Positions 57,420 through 64,000 of a stretch of 64,000 bases of DNA are shown here, piece by piece; position 1 is the first letter of the stretch; each line of letters begins with the position of its first letter. The notes below the pieces were generated by a model. That model saw only the letters and a program-made list of their open reading frames with translations, had not been told where the DNA came from and searched no databases. Location of the stretch: assembly GCA_002633005.1 (NCBI GenBank), contig NMRA01000919.1, positions 1-64,000 of the forward strand, in the 5' to 3' direction. The translations under genes were made by a program, and so were the position numbers. The stretch is from Phoronis australis (taxonomy: Eukaryota > Phoronida > Phoronidae).

Positions 57420-58700
57420 CACATCCCAGTCTCTCAATGACTTCGTCTTACACGCGCGACATTTAGCGAGTTGACTAGGTATGACATGTGACGTATTTTG
57501 AATTAAAAATGGATAACACACTCGTTCTTCCCAGCTTCATCTGCACCTTTTACTCCTTAAAAGAAAATCTGTCAATGTCAAGTCTCGAGCAATATTTGAC
57601 ATTACAAATTATGCGCTGAAAATTGGTAAAGTTAGTAATCAATTAGGTGAGATTCGTGTAATTTTTTACCTTGAGTTCAAATTTCATGTTCGAGACAGCT
57701 CAACTCAGTCCGATTTTATCCCCTAGCGGGTAAAAATGCTGTTGGACAAGCTGACACAGCCACGTCACCAGTGTAAAAAGTTAACAGAGAGACTTGGTCA
57801 CATTTGTCACCAGAAATAGTCTTCTAGTCATTGTTGACATTGTCACTTGCAGACGACAGGCAGCAGCATCTACACGAGATCTTGCTATGACTAGAGAGAA
57901 ATTGCCATTATCAAGACTGCTGACCCCCCGTACACAGTTGGACATTTCGTTGTGGTAAAAGAGTGATTTCAGGGGGAGTGACAGACATGAAATGGAACAT
58001 TCGCTTGCTATTTTTAGGACGCAGAATCGAAGTAAGAATGCCATTTGCGGCGCAACTTGATACGAGCTGACTGTTATTCAATATTAATTTTCATAGTCAA
58101 GTTCGGAAAGTGTTTGCCAAGTTAGCAAACGGACTTAGCTCTGCCATTGCCAATGCTGCTCAGAATTCGCCAATGGCGAGCTGGCGAGTGGGTAGCGCGA
58201 GCCTAGGAAATGTTAGAAATAATTTAGATTTTAATTTCAAGTAATAAAATTATACCCTGGGCCCTGCTCACAGTGGTTTTGGTAAAGTTTTGTGCCAAAA
58301 CCCAATTAAATATGTACTCAGAAGTGAAATTTTCATTTACTCCTAATGCTAGTAGCAGAAGTTGATGCTACAACACCAGTAAAGAAGCCCTGGGTCATTA
58401 AACTCACCAGATCATGATGCAATTGGTACTACCTGACCAGTCAGTTCACAAGTGGAACACCTTAATTCAATGGACCATTGTGTTTGCATTAGGAAACTTG
58501 TCATCCATTGGAACAACTTACCCCATAAACTTCCACCAGGCACACTGGTCCCTGATGTGACAAAATCATTCCCAGGTCACCAAACTGGAACTGAGGTCGC
58601 CAAAACTTGTACAACCTGTTGTCATGCAGTAACAAATACTCAGCTCTTTTGAAGCCTTAGTGTTTTTTATAATGATAAGTGGTCTATTGGAAAATTTGGT
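57420..58700. other. Intergenic DNA
   Basis: About 58080-58200 (CTCTGCCATTGCCAATGC, ATTCGCCAATGGCGAGC) is partly matched in inverted orientation by 15545-15625, another low-copy repeat. No gene is supported. Confidence 0.35.
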
Positions 58701-58714
58701 TTGGGGTAAAATTG

Positions 58715-58960
58715 AGAGGTCACCCCACTAATATTCCCTATGAAAATAGGTTGTGTGAGTTTTGTAATTCGGGATGTGTATAGGACAAATACCACCTTGT
58801 GTTAGTTTGCAGTGCATACCAAGACCTTCGGGTTAAGTACTTGAGTGATCGTTTTTGTCATTCTCCCACGACATCTAAATTTGAATCTTTCATGAGAACT
58901 CCTGATATCATACATCTAAAATTTGTGCATCATACTCTCAAGCGTCACAATTTATTATCC
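58715..58960 (+). mobile_element. LINE ORF C-terminus with CCHC-like zinc knuckle, relic
   Basis: The plus strand reads RLCEFCNSGCV, stop, DKYHLVLVCSAYQDLRVKYL, then SDRFCHSPTTSKFESFM and RTPDIIHLKFVHHTLKR. The pattern C-x2-C ... V-x-D-x-Y/E-H-x-L-x-x-C-x-x-Y-x-x-x-R is the C-terminal domain found after RT in several LINE clades. One stop replaces the usual Glu. No RT core is visible upstream. Confidence 0.65.
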
Positions 58961-59840
58961 AGCTTGTAACGCACCTGATAATGTTCTGCCTTGTACGTGT
59001 TATACTTTGGGCCTATGGCCACATGTATATATTTCAATAAATCACTATAAAAATTTAAGGTTCATAGTAGATGTGCCATTGTTTTTGCCTGTAAATTTTT
59101 GTAAGATACTGAATTTACCATATTTGATCTCTGGAGTGCAAAATGTTAAAACTAGAAAGAAGAGATTTTTAGCACTGTGGTATCTCATGCAATTTTTTTA
59201 ACTTGCCAAGTTGTCAATGACTGGATGAACTGCAGGTTAGACAAGGATCACTCCTCTATTGATCCAAGACACTCGAAGCATGTTGTGCCAGCAAGTGCTT
59301 TGCCTTACACCCATGTTTTAAGAAATTGTCTGTTTTAGTTTAAGGACACGGACCACTATAGCCAGCTTACTTAGCTCACCAGGTGTCCCGTGACTGAGTC
59401 AGGTTGAGTGTCATCCCAATTTGACAAGCTTTTCTTCAGGGTAAGTATTTAGTCTATTGCGTTTGAGAGCAAACCTGTACAATGTATGTTTTGAACCACT
59501 TAGATTCTGCGCGTTTTCTTGGAGGTTCACGCTAATGTTACCTGAACATGAACTAACAACCCATGATGGGATCCGAACATGCAAAATGTCCTCCTTCTCA
59601 TGACTTTCCAAACTAACATTAAAAGGATAACTCATTGTATCTAATAGTAATCAAGTATGGCTTTAATATGGTGTCTATCGTATTTGTTGAACTATGTATT
59701 TTGAAAATTCTTTTGTTAAAATCTACTTTTAAGGAACTGTTGAAAGTAAACATGGACTTAATCTGGTATTATTATTATGCAGTTGAGCCATTAAAAAGCA
59801 ATCCTTAATCCTTGCAAGAGAGCTTTTTGCAGAGTTTTCA

Positions 59841-60005
59841 TATCTGATTGTGAACCCAACACATTTTAATTTCTGATTGTGAACTCAAAACGTTTTAATA
59901 TCTGATTGCAAACCCAAAACGTTTTAATATCTGATTGCAAACCCAAAACATTTTAGTATCTGATTGCCAACCTAAAACGTTTTAATATCTGATTGCAAAC
60001 CCAAA
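59841..60005. repeat. 29-bp tandem repeat, about 5.7 copies
   Basis: Units of the form TATCTGATTGCAAACCCAAA-ACGTTTTAA repeat with small changes at a 29-bp period, about 0.7 kb upstream of the GGCT start codon. Confidence 0.9.
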
Positions 60006-60453
60006 GTGGTCATAAACCAATGTTGATTTAGACCACTCACTGCTTTAAAATTGTTCTCACATTGTTATTTGAAATCAAATGAGATGTGATTTCTTGGTTT
60101 GCAAAGAACTGACAGTTCACTATCTGTGATATTTAAGACCATGTTCGAGGCATGAAATGACATGCCGTAACAAACCAGTTTGTAGAGCCTGGGTGGAGTT
60201 CAGTAGCTGTCTAGTGGCTAGAAAAGTCTAGCCAAAATTACGTGTTCTCATTTAAATTACATGGCAATATCTCACGTAATCTTGCAAGATCTTGCTTTCC
60301 TGCGGAGGTCCTAGCGAGGTCCTAGGATTACTGAACTCTTCCCTGGTCTCAAACAGTATTGAACTATCATGTATTTTGCAGCCCAGAAATATGCTGCGGT
60401 TTGACTAAACAACCATTTGAAACCAATTTCATGAGGTTAAGTGGTATCTGTAT

Positions 60454-60590
60454 TGGAAGGGATGTTTATAGCTACTTTAAGGTAGGACTCATTTGTAATG
60501 GAAGGGATGTTTATAGCTACTTTAAGGTAGGACTCATTTGTAATGGAAGGGATGTTTATAGCTACATGTACTTTAAGGTAGGATTCATTT
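60454..60590. repeat. 45-bp tandem repeat, three copies
   Basis: Units start TGGAAGGGATGTTTATAGCT at 60454, 60499 and 60544. The third has a 6-bp ACATGT-type insertion. Because 45 is a multiple of three, an open frame runs through with the repeated peptide GRDVYSYFKVGLICN, but nothing else supports coding. It is just upstream of the GGCT exon. Confidence 0.9.
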
Positions 60591-60714
60591 TTGTTCTGTT
60601 GTTTTTAGAACATTTTTCTTTAATGAGTGGGGTCTTTGTCTCTTTTTTCTTTATGACAGGCCATATGTTGTGACAAATAAAACTGAACTGAGTGCATGTA
60701 TTTTTTCTTTTAGC

Positions 60715-60882
60715 ATGTCCAGCCAGCAGATTAGACAGAAACTGCCTGGCCAATTAAAAAGACTGAATCAAACGAGTGCTGACAGCAGGTTCTTATATTT
60801 TGGATATGGTAGTAATCAGTTGACAGAACGACTTCAGATTATGAACAAGTCAGCAAAATTTGTAACTATTGGAAAAGTTTTG
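60715..60882 (+). CDS. GGCT: GGCT coding exon 1
   Basis: The ATG directly follows TTTTCTTTTAG-C, and MSSQQIRQKLPGQLKRLNQT precedes the FLYFGYGSN motif. The donor is TTG-GTAAGA, phase 0. No earlier in-frame ATG is needed, so this start is favoured. Confidence 0.9.
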
Positions 60883-63800
60883 GTAAGACTTGAGCTTAGC
60901 AAGACCAATTGAAACCTTGTTTTGAAGTTGCTGATCTTAAAGGGTATATACTCTTTACTCTTGTAATGACATATTGCAGGTTACTCAACTACTCACAATA
61001 TGCCACAAAGCTTTCCATCCAATGTATGCGAAGATAATGAATTCCATATCCAAAAACATTATTCGGGCTACTGGCATGTATAAAGAAGCGCCAAAACGAC
61101 ATGAATTTTGACAGGATTGGCTGGCGTAGTTTTGTGTCATTCCTGATGATCTTTCAATTACCTTGGAAACAAATTGATGTCTAAGGATTACGTCAAGGAA
61201 AAGGAAGGGAAATTATGAAACCAGTTTAGTAGATGTAAGGCTATGGATGACTTTATGACAAGTTTGTGTCCAAAACATTAAGTCAAAAATATGCCATCCT
61301 CACAAAATCAGTCCTGAAAATGTCCTTACCATGATAGAACTTTGTTTCTAATGACATTAAATATAATTCAGAGCATTCATTATAAACGAAGCATGTTTCG
61401 TAAAATTTTACCAAAAGATGGTGTTTAACTTAATCACAGTTTAAGTGTCAGTTTACCTGAATTGTGTAGTTGATGTTATGTCATTGGAAGGACATTTTTA
61501 TGGTTGTTACTTCGTAATCATGACAATTGACCCAAGATTAAAGGAACGTTATCAGTGTTACAGTCAAAATGCTTTTTTATTATTATTGTTGAATGGAGTA
61601 GACTATGAAGTTAGTGGCTTTGACCAGATTTCTAAAACAACATCTGACATCTGTTGTGTTTGTTTGATTTGATAACAAACCAACAGTTCTGACCCTTTGT
61701 CTGCCAGGCATTAGCTGAAATCAATGGGGTGAATTTTCTTCTTAAAATACTTTGCCAGTTATCAAGTGAGATTTAGTTCCGAAGGTTTCGATTTTTGTGA
61801 TTCGGTGCAGCTTTATATCTCAGAAAGTCATGTTTATCATGTCGAATACCTTTAAGATGGAAGTTTACAATTATTGAATAAAGGTTTAGCCATGCAATTG
61901 TTTGCACATGAGGACCTTAAAATTATTTAAACAAGTTATCTCTATAACTAGAAGTCATGCATGTATTCTGAGAGGTGTACTTTTGCATAAATGAGACTTA
62001 ATTATAATTCAGAAGTATTTGTATGGAATGTAAGAACAAAGTTTTTAAGTAAGTCTTAAGTCACAGACCCCAGGGGTTTGTTTCATGAAAAGTGACCTAA
62101 GACGGGCATTTGGTCTTGAGCATCGCATAACTATTTCTGAAAAATAATTCTAAATTACTTCAACAAAAGAATAAGGTATCTGAGAATATACCTTTGATTG
62201 TTAATTAATTAGGCAAATAATTTTCAGGCAGTGAGGTGATAATGGCTCATGACTTATGACTGAACATTATTCAGGAATTATTAAGTGGGAGCATAACACC
62301 AAATTTCTGTCTTAAGTCACTTTTCATGAAACAGATTTATATTAAAGCCGTAAAGGGAAAATGAAGTGAAGCTTTAATTTTTGCTCATTTGATCCATGGC
62401 ACACTTAGAGTGAATGTTAAACTACCTTGGTCATTTGATCCACGCCACACTTAGAGTGAATGTTTAACTACCTTCAGTTGGTCATTTGATCCATGCTTCA
62501 CGACCTTGGTCATTTGATCCACACTACACTTAGAGTGAATGTTAAATTACCTTGACAAATTCTGCTTTTTTCAGGGATACGAATTACAATTTGGTGGCTA
62601 CTTTTCTTCACGGTGGAAGGGTTATTCTGCTACCATCACAGAGAAGCAAGGTGCTGAAGTGTGGGGGTGTGTGTACACACTACACGTGGAGGATATGAGT
62701 AACCTGGACAGGTCTGTGCTCAGAATACCCAAACTGCTGGTTTTAGTAGGGGTCATTCACAACTATCACCTTTTCCTCACCAAGACTTCAGCATGGGAGA
62801 GGTTCGAGACCTGCTTATAGCACACGTTTTTTACTTCATGAAAATGGCATTGTAAAAAAACTAAGTTTAACATTTTCTTTTTCCTTTTTCATGTTTTTAT
62901 GTATGTAACATAATAACTTACAGCTTTGAGTACCACCAGATGGTTCTTTGATGGAAACTATGCAAGCAGTAGTGCAGTGACTGACATCTCATTGATGTGT
63001 AAACAAGGAAAAATTCAAGAACAAACAGACAAGTAGTCTAAAAATATCAACATTGTGGAACGATGGTCGGCGAGGAAAATGAACACTTGTGAACATGGCA
63101 ATGTTGATGAACAGTCCCTTGGGATATTAATCAGTATAAAACTCGCGTTGCATGAAAAAGCTTTTGATTTAGACTGTTCAACTTGCGTGTTACTCAAATC
63201 AGACGTGATTTCTGGGTTTGGAAATGCTTGACAATTCGTTACTGGCTGATACTTGTACCTGAGGTGTAACCTGTCAGTTTGTCACGGCAGGTAAGTTCAG
63301 GGTCTTAAGCAATAAGAAACTCTGTGTGTTCTTTCCAAACCCAGATACCATTTACCAGCTTCTGTAATGAACATTTTGAGACAATTCTAAGTTGTAAGTA
63401 GTTTTGATCGAAAGTCTGCATCTTTGACAAAACCTAAAGTAGTTTTAACATTATTTTACAGACTAACGCTTTATTTGCAAATTCCCAAACTTCTTAAGTG
63501 TGTAATTCATTGTGATCCAAATGGTCCTCAAACATTACCTAACAACAAAAACTACTGAGAAAATTTCAAAGTAATTCATTTGATACAAAAGTATGGACTT
63601 TCATGTTTTACGCAGTTAAGAGCCATCTGGTGGAATATTATGTTACAGACAGAACACAAATGCACTGAACTGACTTCTACCTGTGAAAACTTTTCTGTAT
63701 CTTAGTGGTGATTAATTTTTCTAAACCACGTTCATTGCTTTTCGAAATATACTGGACAAATATAAAAGACATGATAAAGTGTTTTTAGGAAAAAACAAGT

Positions 63801-64000
63801 ATGTGTAGTTTATATTCCAGATGTGGGGTACTATTTTGTTTCTCTTCTCCAGCCAAGAAGCTGTCAACTTTGTTTACAAGCCAGTGTCTGTTGAGGTTGT
63901 CACAAGTAACCATGGCAGGTTAGTGTGCAGAACATATCAACAAATCCATCCTCTTAAAGAGGACCAACGACCCTCTGACGTATACAAGAAAGTGATAATC
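60715..64000 (+). CDS. GGCT: Gamma-glutamylcyclotransferase (partial, first three coding exons)
   Basis: Coding exons 60715-60882, 62575-62711 and 63853-64000 join in frame (phases 0, 0, 2) to 151 codons, cut by the window end. The family releases 5-oxoproline from gamma-glutamyl dipeptides in the cytosolic glutathione cycle. The diagnostic FLYFGYGSNQLTERL loop near residue 26 binds substrate. Exon 2 gives LQFGGYFSSRWKGYSATI and GAEVWGCVYTL. Exon 3 starts SQEAVNFVYKPVSVEV, whose Glu (LDSQEAV) corresponds to the catalytic glutamate. The stretch CRTYQQI and DVYKKVI matches the later family region. There is no signal peptide, as expected. Family length is about 190, so roughly 40 residues lie beyond the edge. 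A TTTCTTTTAG acceptor two bases before the ATG implies a non-coding upstream exon. Confidence 0.92.
62077..62334. mobile_element. MITE with TTCATGAAA termini, copy 2
   Basis: The ends are GTTTCATGAAAAGTGACC and GTCACTTTTCATGAAACA in inverted orientation. It is the inverted counterpart of 7801-8010, inserted within GGCT intron 1. Confidence 0.65.
62385..62555. repeat. Intronic minisatellite, about 50-bp irregular units
   Basis: TCATTTGATCCA-GCCACACTTAG and AGTGAATGTTAAACTACCTT recur about four times with internal deletions. It lies 20-190 bp before the exon 2 acceptor. Confidence 0.8.
62575..62711 (+). CDS. GGCT: GGCT coding exon 2
   Basis: The acceptor is CTTTTTTCAG. The exon encodes GYELQFGGYFSSRWKGYSAT to DMSNLD and the donor is AG-GTCTGT in phase 2. 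A longer open frame continues past the donor, but its sequence stops resembling the family there. Confidence 0.9.
63853..64000 (+). CDS. GGCT: GGCT coding exon 3 (cut by window end)
   Basis: The acceptor is TTCTCCAG. The first base completes the Ser codon of LDSQEAV. The frame stays open to the last base of the window (VYKKVII). An internal AGGTTAGTG looks like a donor, but the protein similarity continues across it. Confidence 0.88.

Larger units (their letters stand above)
60883..62574 (+). other. GGCT intron 1
   Basis: This 1.69-kb intron contains the MITE copy at 62077-62334 and the minisatellite at 62385-62555. Confidence 0.8.

Noticed and set aside
62712-62820. Extension of the GGCT exon 2 open frame to the stop at 62820
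   Set aside because: After the AG-GTCTGT donor the peptide no longer resembles the family, whereas the 63853 exon resumes it in phase.
63895-63925. Donor-like AGGTTAGTG inside GGCT exon 3
   Set aside because: Family similarity (CRTYQQI, DVYKKVI) continues in frame across it to the window end.

Overview
This window is AT-rich, intron-rich, repeat-laden DNA from a marine-invertebrate-type metazoan. Three things point there: split exons with GT/AG sites encoding animal domains (PLAT, thrombospondin type 1, immunoglobulin, THAP, GGCT), a retroelement mix typical of such genomes (Penelope-like, RTE-like and other LINEs, Ty3/gypsy), and many small TIR elements. A hemichordate, cephalochordate or lophotrochozoan would all fit; the phylum cannot be fixed from the sequence. 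No bacterial-style operons, rRNA or CRISPR are present. There are two assembly gaps (17940-18893 and 52712-52920) and single Ns at 2039 and 42958.

Region by region. 1-11.9 kb is gene-poor, with small repeats, a MITE, a palindromic TATA-bearing segment and a repeat interrupted by another element. 12.0-27.7 kb, minus strand, holds the main find: exons whose phases agree assemble into one gene for a secreted or membrane protein with the order hydrophobic N-terminus - PLAT - TSP1 - Ig - Thr-rich stalk - transmembrane helix - short basic tail. Its introns carry a decayed gypsy gag region, Penelope-like pieces facing away from a gap, a second Penelope relic and a (TA)n tract. 28-41 kb is a transposon nest: a 4,972-bp TIR element (30098-35069, 7-bp target duplication) contains a 1,298-bp TTAA-flanked THAP element (32226-33523). 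The same 18-bp outer terminus recurs at 40030-40067 as a perfect 38-bp palindrome, also with 7-bp duplications.

41-53 kb has hairpins, a tRNA-derived fragment, a 0.2-kb near-identical duplication beside an N, an RTE-like LINE (48.3-49.6 kb) and a second LINE (50.9-52.4 kb, minus) inserted in a repeat whose other copy lies at 10.7-11.5 kb. 53-60 kb holds a THAP-domain pseudogene with both splice sites kept, minisatellites and a LINE relic. From 60.7 kb to the right edge, plus strand, are the first three coding exons of a gamma-glutamylcyclotransferase (GGCT), cut by the window end.

Only two host genes are well supported: the PLAT-TSP1-Ig receptor-like gene and GGCT. No functional link between them is apparent; they are on opposite strands about 33 kb apart. 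Most remaining DNA is transposon-derived or featureless at the level that can be read by eye.
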